A stretch of DNA of 62,475 bases from an uncultured Verrucomicrobiota bacterium (GTDB lineage Bacteria > Verrucomicrobiota > Verrucomicrobiia > Limisphaerales > UBA1319): the NCBI GenBank assembly GCA_903845125.1, contig CAIMWS010000139.1, positions 1-62,475 of the forward strand. Direction: 5' to 3'. Shown in pieces: positions 44,501-52,160 of the stretch. Within the stretch, counting starts at the first letter, position 1; each line of letters starts with the position of its first letter. Made by a program: the position numbers and the translations under genes. Under the pieces are notes generated by a model. That model searched no databases. It worked only from the letters and a program-made list of their open reading frames with translations, and was not told the origin of the DNA.

Positions 44501-44699
44501 AGGGAAACAGGTTTCAGATTGCAGGTGGAGTAGAGAGGATTAAGGTCAGCGATCGGAGGGTGGAAGCCGGCAAACCAATGAAAGGAGCGGGCAGAATCAT
44601 CCCAGCCCGGTTTTTCGGCCAACCGTGCTTTGGCCACCCGCGCTGGTTGGGGTGGGCCGGGCGTTGGTAAGGTTTGAGCGGCAATGGAACAGGCAATGG

Positions 44700-45596
44700 C
44701 TAACGTGTGATCCAATCCAACACGCCCTTTTGGGCGTGGAGGCGGTTTTCGGCCTGGTCGAAAATGGTTTCCGCGTTGGCTTCCAAAGTTGCTTCGTCAA
44801 TCTCCTTGCCCCGGTAGGCAGGCAGACAATGCATGATCAGTGCACCCGGGTTGGCACATTGGACCAGCGCAGCATTCAACTGGTATGGGGCCAGCACGCG
44901 CAGGCGGTCGGCGGTTTCGGTTTCCTTGCCCATCGACACCCAGACATCGGTGTAGAGCAAATCCGCTCCGCGCGCGGCTTCCCGGCAATCATCGGTACAA
45001 ATGATTTTCGCGCCGGGGCGGGCCAGGATATCGGCGGGCGGCTGGAACTCCCGGGGCGATGCGATGCGTAATTCGAAACCAAATTTGGCCGCCGCAAAGA
45101 TCCAGGAGAGGCAGACATTGCAGGCCCCATCGCCCACGAAAGTGACCACTTTGCCTGGGATGGGCCCCCGTTTTTCCTCGAAGGTCAGGATATCCGCCAG
45201 GATCTGGCACGGATGTTCCTCGTCGGTGAGGGCATTGATGACCGGGATGCCCGAATAGCCCGCAAAATCTTCGATATCCCGCTGGGCAAAGGTGCGGATC
45301 ACCACGCCTTGCACCATGCGGCCCAGGACGCGGGCGGTATCTTTGATCGGCTCACCGCGGCCCAGTTGGATCTCGTTGGCGTTCAGGAAGAGCACCTGGC
45401 CCCCCAGTTGCCGGATGCCCACTTCGAAGGAGACGCGGGTGCGGGTGGAGGGTTTGGAAAAAATCAAAGCCCAAACCTGGCCCGTCAAGGGCTGGCCGGC
45501 GTGGGGCGTTTTTTCCGCTTTCAACGTGCGAGCCAGGGCGAGAATTTCATCCAGCGCCAGGCGCGGGCTTTTTTCGATGCTGAGGAGATGTTTCAT
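44700..45596 (-). CDS. argF: Ornithine carbamoyltransferase
   Basis: A 298-residue cytoplasmic enzyme that makes citrulline from ornithine and carbamoyl phosphate. The carbamoyl-phosphate loop FSKPSTRTRVSFE, the EEHPCQILAD motif and HCLPAYRGKEI of the ornithine site are all present, as is the DVWVSMGKE loop that separates OTC from ATC. Length is normal for a slightly short bacterial OTC. Its ATG (45596-45594) overlaps the argD stop by 4 bp (ATGA), so translation is coupled. It is the last gene of the argJ-B-D-F operon; the 199 bp behind it hold no gene. Confidence 0.95.
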   Translation of the reverse strand: MKHLLSIEKSPRLALDEILALARTLKAEKTPHAGQPLTGQVWALIFSKPSTRTRVSFEVGIRQLGGQVLFLNANEIQLGRGEPIKDTARVLGRMVQGVVIRTFAQRDIEDFAGYSGIPVINALTDEEHPCQILADILTFEEKRGPIPGKVVTFVGDGACNVCLSWIFAAAKFGFELRIASPREFQPPADILARPGAKIICTDDCREAARGADLLYTDVWVSMGKETETADRLRVLAPYQLNAALVQCANPGALIMHCLPAYRGKEIDEATLEANAETIFDQAENRLHAQKGVLDWITR

Positions 45597-46876
45597 GATG
45601 CCAAGGGAGCCAGAACCCCTTCAATGATGCGCAGGCCTTCTTCAGCCTCGCTCTGGGTGAGGTTCAAAGCCGGGAGCAGGCGGACCACCTGGTTGCCGGC
45701 GGGTATGGATAGGAGCCCCGCTTCATGCAAACGGTTGACAATCTGGGCCGCCACGGTTTTATCCGCGGCCAGGCCGGGCAGGGTGGGGGCCAGTTCAAAG
45801 CCCAGCATGAAGCCGACGCCGCGCACGGATCGGAGCACTGACGGAAAGCGGGCGGCGAGCTGTTCCAGTGCCTTCCGCAGCCATTCGCCCAGGTTCCAGG
45901 CGTTTAGCGCGAGCGCCTCCCGCTCGATGACCTCCAGGATTTTCAACGCCACTGCACAGGCCAGCGGCGTGCCGCCAAAAGTGCTGGCGTGGGTGCCCGG
46001 CCCGAGCACGTCCGCATAAGGCTCCCGCACCCAGAACGCCCCCATGGGGAATCCGCCCGCCAGTGATTTGGCCATGGAAATGGCGTCCGGCAGGAAACCT
46101 TCGCCGCCCGGCACCCCTTCGAGGATACGCTGGAAGCTCTGGAAAGCGCCGGTGCGGAAATAGCCGCACTGCACGCCATCCATGAGCAGCAGGAGCCTCC
46201 GTTCATTGCACAGTTGCCTAAGGCCCAGCAGATATTCCGGGCTGGCCGGGGTGATGCCGCCTTCGCCCTGGATGCCCTCAATCAAGATGGCGGCCGTGGC
46301 GGGGCTGATTGCCGCCCGCATGGCTTCCAAGTCGTTGAAAGGCACCTGCCGGAATCCGGCCACCATGGGCTCGAAGCCTTTTTTGACCTTGTCCTGGCCG
46401 GTGGCGGCGATGCCCGCCAGGGTGCGCCCGTGGAAGGAGTTGGTGGCGGTGAGGATTTCAAAACGGCCCTCGTCGTGGCCGAATTTGCGGGCCAGCTTGT
46501 ACAGCCCCTCGTTCGCCTCGGCGCCGCTGTTGCAGAAGAAACATTTCCCAGGCCCAATGCGCCGGGCTAATTCCCCGGCCAGCCGGCCCTGCGGCTCGTG
46601 GTAATACAAATTGGAGATGTGGACCAGTTTTTGGGACTGCTCCACCAAGGCCTCCGTCACCGCCGGATGGGAATGCCCCAGGCAGCACACCGCGATTCCC
46701 GAGCCCAAGTCCAGGTAGCGCTTGCCGCTGGCATCCCACAGATAGCTGCCGCGCCCGCGTTCAAACACAAGGTCGAACCGGCCGTAAGACGGCACCACAT
46801 GTTGCTGGTAAAGTTGTTTGATGGCCGCCGCGCTATGGCCGGCTGCCGCTTTGGGGTCAGGATTGGTTGCTTTCAT
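45593..46876 (-). CDS. argD: Acetylornithine aminotransferase
   Basis: A 427-residue class III PLP aminotransferase that converts N-acetylglutamate semialdehyde to N-acetylornithine. The start ATG (46876-46874) overlaps the argB stop by 4 bp; the frame extends upstream but that part is only a shadow of argB. Key sites: FCNSGAEANEGLYKLARK, TNSFHGRTLAGIAATGQ, ILIEGIQGEGG, LLLLMDGVQCGYFRTG and the PLP-lysine in AISMAKSLAGGFPMGA. The product starts with a short extension (MKATNPDPKAAAGHSAAAIK). Bacterial ArgD may also act in lysine synthesis (DapC); that cannot be judged here. Confidence 0.95.
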   Translation of the reverse strand: MKATNPDPKAAAGHSAAAIKQLYQQHVVPSYGRFDLVFERGRGSYLWDASGKRYLDLGSGIAVCCLGHSHPAVTEALVEQSQKLVHISNLYYHEPQGRLAGELARRIGPGKCFFCNSGAEANEGLYKLARKFGHDEGRFEILTATNSFHGRTLAGIAATGQDKVKKGFEPMVAGFRQVPFNDLEAMRAAISPATAAILIEGIQGEGGITPASPEYLLGLRQLCNERRLLLLMDGVQCGYFRTGAFQSFQRILEGVPGGEGFLPDAISMAKSLAGGFPMGAFWVREPYADVLGPGTHASTFGGTPLACAVALKILEVIEREALALNAWNLGEWLRKALEQLAARFPSVLRSVRGVGFMLGFELAPTLPGLAADKTVAAQIVNRLHEAGLLSIPAGNQVVRLLPALNLTQSEAEEGLRIIEGVLAPLAS

Positions 46877-47748
46877 TTTACTACTTCCGTTCCGATGCCG
46901 GCGTCGGTGAATATTTCCAGCATGACCGAGTGGGGCACGCGGCCATCGACCAGCGAGACTTTTTCCACGCCCGCCAGCAAGGCGGCCACGGCGCTGTCCA
47001 CCTTGGGGATCATGCCCCGGTCGATGATGCCGGCGGCTTTCAGCGAGGCAACCTCGCTGGTTTGCAGGTGGGGTATGAGGGTGGTGGGATCCTGGGGGTT
47101 GCGCAGGAGGCCCGGTACATCGCTCATGAACACCAGCCGGCGGGCTTTCAAGGCGATGGCCAGCTGGGCTGCCGCCACATCGGCGTTGCAATTGTATATG
47201 GCGCCATCCTCGCCCCGGGCGGTGGGGCTGATCACCGGGGTGATGTTATCCCGCAGGCAAGCCTCGATCTCCGCCAGGCGCGCCTCGCATACTTCCCCCA
47301 CGTAACCGGGATCCAGGCGAGTGCCATCCTTGGCTGCCAGCCACATTTTGCGGCAGGTGAAAATATCGGTGCCGGAAAATCCCCGGGCCTGGCCGCCCAG
47401 CGCATTGATGGTGGCGGTGATCTGCGGATTGATCGCGCGCGACAGCACCTGCTCCACGACCTCGATGGTCTGCTGGTCGGTGACTCTCATGCCCTGGACA
47501 AATTGGGCTTTCAAGCCCGCCTCCTCCATGGCCCGCGTGATCGCTTTCCCGCCGCCGTGGACCACCACCGGGTTGATCCCGGCGGCCTCCAGGAACACGA
47601 TATCGCGGCAGACCCCGTCCCGCACTGCCGGATCCGGTGAATCCATGAAGCTGCCGCCGTATTTGATCACGAAGGTTTCATGCCGGAAACGCTGGATATA
47701 AGGCAGCGCTTCCAGCAGGGTCTCGGCTTTGGAAATCAGGTTTTGCAC
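46873..47748 (-). CDS. argB: Acetylglutamate kinase
   Basis: A 291-residue amino-acid kinase that phosphorylates N-acetylglutamate, second step of the acetylated arginine route. It has FVIKYGGSFMD (ATP phosphate loop), INPVVVHGGGKAITRAMEEAGL (substrate site), NCNADVAAAQLAIALKARRLVFMSDVPGLL, and IDRGMIPKVDSAVAALLAG. An N-terminal helix (MQNLISKAETLLEALPYIQRFRHE) of the kind linked to hexamer formation and arginine feedback in some bacteria is present, which suggests but does not prove feedback control. It lies 58 bp after argJ and is stop/start-coupled to argD. Confidence 0.95.
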   Translation of the reverse strand: MQNLISKAETLLEALPYIQRFRHETFVIKYGGSFMDSPDPAVRDGVCRDIVFLEAAGINPVVVHGGGKAITRAMEEAGLKAQFVQGMRVTDQQTIEVVEQVLSRAINPQITATINALGGQARGFSGTDIFTCRKMWLAAKDGTRLDPGYVGEVCEARLAEIEACLRDNITPVISPTARGEDGAIYNCNADVAAAQLAIALKARRLVFMSDVPGLLRNPQDPTTLIPHLQTSEVASLKAAGIIDRGMIPKVDSAVAALLAGVEKVSLVDGRVPHSVMLEIFTDAGIGTEVVK

Positions 47749-47806
47749 GATCGACGATGCGGGTTCTGAGTTTTAGTTCTGCAAACGGGACGCCTCGCGG
47801 GCGGGG

Positions 47807-49114
47807 CTATTCACCTTTGTTGAAGTCGACATATTCCTCGGTTAAATCCGCCGTGTAAATCACCGCGTTGCCGGATCCAATATGCAGATCGATATGCAGG
47901 TCAAATTCTTTGCTGGTGACGATTTCCTTTAGCGCCGCCAGGGTGGTTTTGGTGGGCTGTCCGCCCCGGAGGGCCCAGAGGATTTTACGGGAACCGGCCG
48001 GGCTGTAGCCCAAGTCCACTTTTTCCTCCACCACTTTGGCCGGGGAATAGCCCAAGGCATCCAGAATCCGGCCCCAGTTGGGATCGCCGCCGCACCAGCT
48101 GGTTTTGACCAATGCGCTATTGGCCACGGCCCGGGCCGCGGCATCCGCGTCTTTGAACGAAGTGGCGCCGGTTAGCCGAACCGTGATGAAACGGGACACC
48201 CCCTCGCCATCCCGGACAATCATTTTTGCCAGCTCCAGGGTGACATGATCCAGGGCCGCCTGGAACGATTGGAAGTCGGCGCCTTCCCGTTCTTTCAGCG
48301 TGAGCTTGGGGTTGCCGGCCAGACCGTTGGCGAGGATGATCACCGAATCGTTGGTACTCATGTCGCCATCCACGGTGATCCGGTTGAAACTGTTGGCCAC
48401 CGCTTCCTTGAGGGCCGCTTTCAGCGCGGCGGAATCGATGGCGGCATCCGTGGCCAGGAAACAAAGCATGGTGGCGTGCGGCGGAACCGAAGCCGGCCGT
48501 CGGCCGCTCGGGCTCATGCCGGGCTGGATCATTCCGGCCCCTTTGCAAATACCCGCCAGGCGCACCGTTTTCCCCGCCAGGCGGAATTCCACCGCCACTT
48601 CCTTGGGGCGGGTGTCGCTGGTCATGATCGCCTCGGCCAGGTGGTGGCCGTTTTCCGCAGTCTCATTTAAGAGGGGGATGGCCGACGTGATGCCCTGCCG
48701 CACCTGGTCCATTGGCATCTGGACGCCAATCCGCCCGGTGGAGCAGACCAGCACTTCCTTGGGCTGGATGCCCAAATGATCCGCCGCGAACGCTGTCATC
48801 TCCCCGGCATCCTGCAGGCCTTGTTCCCCGGTGCAGGCGTTGGCGTTGCCCGAGTTGGCCACAATGGCGCGGGCGGAGGACTGCTGCGCGCGGGCCACGC
48901 TTACTTTCACCGGCGCGGCGCAAACCTGGTTGGTGGTAAAAAGTCCGGCCACCGTCGCGGGCACCTCGGAAACCAGCAATCCCAAGTCCCGTTTCCGGCC
49001 TTTGTTGGATCCCTTGCCCGTGCCGAGGCGTTTGATGTCGCAAAAAACCCCGGCCGCCTTGAATCCGCTGGGCGCCGTAATGGACGCGGGAATTACTTTG
49101 AATGAACCTTTCAT
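47807..49114 (-). CDS. argJ: Bifunctional glutamate N-acetyltransferase/ornithine acetyltransferase
   Basis: About 435 residues from ATG 49114; a GTG at 49126 in frame is possible, and neither has a good ribosome site. ArgJ transfers the acetyl group from N-acetylornithine to glutamate and may use acetyl-CoA. It is made as a precursor that cuts itself before a Thr nucleophile. Visible: TAPSGFKAAGVFCDIK, VANSGNANACTGEQG, CSTGRIGVQMP, CKGAGMIQPGM, then 13 extra residues (SPSGRRPASVPPH), then ATMLCF, where cleavage between Ala214 and Thr215 is expected. Other proteins read GMIxPxMATML without the insert. RITVDGDMSTNDS and GGDPNWGRILDALGYS complete the C-terminal half. First gene of argJ-B-D-F. 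Confidence 0.95.
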   Translation of the reverse strand: MKGSFKVIPASITAPSGFKAAGVFCDIKRLGTGKGSNKGRKRDLGLLVSEVPATVAGLFTTNQVCAAPVKVSVARAQQSSARAIVANSGNANACTGEQGLQDAGEMTAFAADHLGIQPKEVLVCSTGRIGVQMPMDQVRQGITSAIPLLNETAENGHHLAEAIMTSDTRPKEVAVEFRLAGKTVRLAGICKGAGMIQPGMSPSGRRPASVPPHATMLCFLATDAAIDSAALKAALKEAVANSFNRITVDGDMSTNDSVIILANGLAGNPKLTLKEREGADFQSFQAALDHVTLELAKMIVRDGEGVSRFITVRLTGATSFKDADAAARAVANSALVKTSWCGGDPNWGRILDALGYSPAKVVEEKVDLGYSPAGSRKILWALRGGQPTKTTLAALKEIVTSKEFDLHIDLHIGSGNAVIYTADLTEEYVDFNKGE

Positions 49115-49330
49115 GGTGGATGTCACTTTGGCGATAAAAATAATTGGGGATGCGGATGGAACATTGCATCTTGCCTGGCTTGGTTTGATATGAGCGATCG
49201 CACAAATTGGATCGCCGCCGTCCCGCCAGGCAATTGTTCAGATGGTTACCCGGCGTGGCAGCGTGCCGCGGAAGCAAGCTCCGCTATATCCACTTGTTAC
49301 TTTCATGTTAAAAGTAAAAGTCAGTAGTAA

Positions 49331-49352
49331 TTGCATTCTCCGGGGAGTGCAA
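49331..49352. repeat. 22-bp imperfect inverted repeat upstream of argJ
   Basis: TTGCATTCTCC and GGGGAGTGCAA are inverted arms matching at 9 of 11 pairs, with no spacer. It lies about 215 bp upstream of argJ and 60 bp after the preceding stop. It could be a regulator site for the arginine operon or part of a hairpin (a T-run follows on the plus strand at 49355-49360). The rest of 49115-49411 shows no gene. Confidence 0.3.
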
Positions 49353-49411
49353 ATCTTTTTTGTGCCCGAAATGATTTAATTTCAATCCGGCATGGCCGCC
49401 GGCCGGGGGCG

Positions 49412-52039
49412 CTATTCGGAGAGGAGGAGCAGCCAGCCCTGGCCGGGCTCCACCGGGATGGCTTCATCGGGCCGCCACCGGGTTTCCGGCTGTACTTTAT
49501 CCATGGCTGGCGCCCGCAAAACCGCCTTGGCGGGATTGATGCCCAGTGCCGGCCAGTCTATCTGAAGCCTGGCTTTGACCGGCTGCTTCGCCCAGCTGCC
49601 CAGGGCGACCAGGGCCCGGCCCGCTTTGCGGTAAACGGTGGCCTTGAGGCCGGGGTGGTCCGTTTTTACCGGGTTCGCGGGATCGTAAAATCCGATCATT
49701 TCGGTATCCTGGATGCCAAAATCGTCCCAGAGGCGCCACATTCCGGGAGGATTGCCGGCGTGGCCCAGGCGGCCGGTTTCGCCAAAAACCATGCCCCGCC
49801 GCACGTCCACTCCGTCGAGCATCTCGCTCATCAGGCCAAAAGGCAGGCCGGACATCTCCACGAGCCAGAAATCCCAGGGGGCTTGGAGGGCACTGAATCC
49901 TTCACCCAGCCAGAGGCGGTCCAGGTAAGGCAGGATCTCCATGTAAATGGGGAGGTTATTGGCGTAGCCGGCCCACTCATTGAAATGATTCCACGAATGG
50001 AGGTCGATGATCCGGCCGGGCCGGGAATCCAAAATACGGCGGGCCCGCCGCAGGCTCGTGGCATCCAGCGCAGTGTCATCCACGTAGATGCCATCGAAAT
50101 CGGTTTTATCAACCAGCCATTGCAGCCCAGCCAGGTAGAAATTGTTCCATCGTGAGTTGGGGGTGGTGATGACCGAGAGGTCCCTGCCGGCGTAGGGCGG
50201 ACCAATTTGGGCCACCCAGGCGGGAACGAAATCCGCCCGCAGGTTTTCCACCAGCCACGCATCCGGCCCTTTGGGGTGCAGCAAGGTGCGGGCATCCTTA
50301 CCCGGTCCGGGCAGGAGGATCTCCCCGTTAAAGGAATGCAGGGGAAACAGTTCCGGCATGTTATGGGTGATCTCGCGGGTGGTATAATAGACCCGCAGTC
50401 GCATCTCCCGGGCGTGCGCACGGTCCACCAGGCCCTTGAACACGGAAAACGAATCGTCGCTGTAGGGATAATTGATATACGGGCAATAAAAGCTGGCATG
50501 GTGAATGTTCATCACGTTGGGGCCGTGCCGGGGATCGGCCTTCTCCAACGCTTGGTCAATCGGGGCCCGGTTCAACCCGCCCAAGTGGATGAAGCGCACG
50601 CCCCATTGCTTGGCGGTGTCGATGGTCCGGAAGGGGGTCAGGTAAAACTCGAAGGTGAAATCCAGCGACTCACCCTTTTGCCAGGTGCGGGGACCGCTGC
50701 CGGCGCTGAGGTTTACGCACCCCTTTTCGGCAGGTTCCAAGTCGATGCCGCCCCGGCCCTCGTTGCCCCAGGATTTGGGCAGGCGGAGCGGGCGGAACGC
50801 ATAGTAGATATTAACTGCCGGAAGCCGGTATTCATCGTCCTTAAGCCGCAGCATCAGGCCGGCATTCACGTCCCCCAGCCAGAAGCAATCCTGGCGTTTG
50901 GCCACATTCCACTGCCAGTGTACCGCGCCCGGTCGCTGGCCGCCGGGCTTGTCCAGCCCCATGAAATACCGCGCCGCATCCTCCCGCCAGGGCACCCGGA
51001 GCCGGGCGGTCTTCAAGCTCATGTCGCGTCCAGCGGTCAGGCGTACCCTCACCTCACCGCTCCCGGTGAAATCCAGGCGCCCGGAGGTTTCCGCGGACCA
51101 CCCGCCGCCGGCGCTTTGGGCCGTCCACCGGGCCTCCAAATCGTTGTTTTGCAAGCCGCCGAAATGGCTTTCAAGATCCACCCGGCCCGCTTCGGTTTCC
51201 ACCTCGAAGGCCATGGAACCGGCCAGCACCTCGCGGCCGGATGCTTCGATCCGTGTGTTGGACGCGGAAAAATGGCTGGTGATCTGCGCCGGCAAACCGT
51301 TTTCCCCGAGCGCCAATTCCCGGCCCAGGACCCGCACCGTCCGGTCCTGGCTTTGCACCGGGGTGAATGGCCGGGTGAGCACCGGCTCGCCGCCCACGGT
51401 GGAATCGAGCCAACGCAGCCGGGACAGGTTTTTCCCGACCCGGTCCCCGTGATCGGCCAGGGGTTCCCCAGCCACAGTCAACTGGATGTTCACCGGGATC
51501 ACCTTCCCCGGCAGCACTTCCAGGCGGGCCTGGCCCCGGTAAACCCCGCCGGCTGTGGGGGGCACATCCACCCCGATCCACAGCGCCTGCAGTTGGTTCC
51601 CTTTGAGAGTGATGTTTTTGGCGAAAGGCTCCCCGAAATGGTTGGTGCCCCCGAGGCTGAGGCAGCGCAGGGCGGTGGCGGGGATCACTTTCCCATCCCC
51701 GGCCAGATCGGTGAAGGCCAGCCGCAGCGGGCCGATGTCTTGCAAGGCGTAAACGCCGGCCTGGAAGACAAAAAACTCGCCTGGCTGCGGCTGGCCGCTG
51801 AACGATGGCTGGGCCGTCCGCCCCTGCTCCCGCCAGCGCTCCGGTATGCCCGCCACATGCCGGATGGGGAATTCCCGGGTTTCGGTGAAGACCAATGCCG
51901 GCTCACCCGCGTGCCCGCGCACCATCTCCGCCAGTTGGACCGGGTTGATCAAGGTGAGCATGGGGTCCGCAGCCTGCATCTCTGTGGGAGCCAGCGAGGC
52001 GGCCAGCCATAATACGGCCAGAGGGTGGGCGAGTTTCAT
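49412..52039 (-). CDS. Secreted glycoside-hydrolase-like protein (DUF6067/GH123-like barrel)
   Basis: About 875 residues from the in-frame ATG at 52039 (GGAA ribosome site; signal peptide LAHPLAVLWLAASLAPTEMQA). N-terminal beta sandwiches (about 30-460) with LGGTNHFGEPFAKNITLKGNQLQALWIGVDVPPTAGG are of the kind found before GH123-like barrels. The barrel at about 480-800 contains IHLGGLNRAPIDQALEKADP, NIHHASFYCPYINYPYS, RLRVYYTTREITHNMPELFPL, the acidic strand-end motif DGIYVDDTALD, IDLHSWNHFN and GLPFGLMSEML. A small C-terminal sandwich ends the chain. The enzyme class is uncertain; N-acetyl-hexosamine or other glycan hydrolysis is possible. It is transcribed divergently from the SEC-C gene. 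Confidence 0.75.
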   Translation of the reverse strand: MKLAHPLAVLWLAASLAPTEMQAADPMLTLINPVQLAEMVRGHAGEPALVFTETREFPIRHVAGIPERWREQGRTAQPSFSGQPQPGEFFVFQAGVYALQDIGPLRLAFTDLAGDGKVIPATALRCLSLGGTNHFGEPFAKNITLKGNQLQALWIGVDVPPTAGGVYRGQARLEVLPGKVIPVNIQLTVAGEPLADHGDRVGKNLSRLRWLDSTVGGEPVLTRPFTPVQSQDRTVRVLGRELALGENGLPAQITSHFSASNTRIEASGREVLAGSMAFEVETEAGRVDLESHFGGLQNNDLEARWTAQSAGGGWSAETSGRLDFTGSGEVRVRLTAGRDMSLKTARLRVPWREDAARYFMGLDKPGGQRPGAVHWQWNVAKRQDCFWLGDVNAGLMLRLKDDEYRLPAVNIYYAFRPLRLPKSWGNEGRGGIDLEPAEKGCVNLSAGSGPRTWQKGESLDFTFEFYLTPFRTIDTAKQWGVRFIHLGGLNRAPIDQALEKADPRHGPNVMNIHHASFYCPYINYPYSDDSFSVFKGLVDRAHAREMRLRVYYTTREITHNMPELFPLHSFNGEILLPGPGKDARTLLHPKGPDAWLVENLRADFVPAWVAQIGPPYAGRDLSVITTPNSRWNNFYLAGLQWLVDKTDFDGIYVDDTALDATSLRRARRILDSRPGRIIDLHSWNHFNEWAGYANNLPIYMEILPYLDRLWLGEGFSALQAPWDFWLVEMSGLPFGLMSEMLDGVDVRRGMVFGETGRLGHAGNPPGMWRLWDDFGIQDTEMIGFYDPANPVKTDHPGLKATVYRKAGRALVALGSWAKQPVKARLQIDWPALGINPAKAVLRAPAMDKVQPETRWRPDEAIPVEPGQGWLLLLSE

Positions 52040-52160
52040 AGTTAATTTCCGTGCCCATTTGACTCCCCAACCGGCAGCCAAGGCAAGCCCAAAGCGGGGA
52101 AAACAAAGCGGCGACCATGAGTTGAATCCCGCCGCGCCGGGCGGTAGGATGCCCGGCATC

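Noticed and set aside
44501..44699. Possible small gene or arginine-operon attenuator after argF
   Set aside because: Frames here have no ribosome site or family pattern, and no clear hairpin with T-run was found.
45593..47191. Longer argD with about 105 extra N-terminal residues
   Set aside because: The extension lies wholly within argB in another frame; the start at 46876 coupled to the argB stop fits ArgD length.
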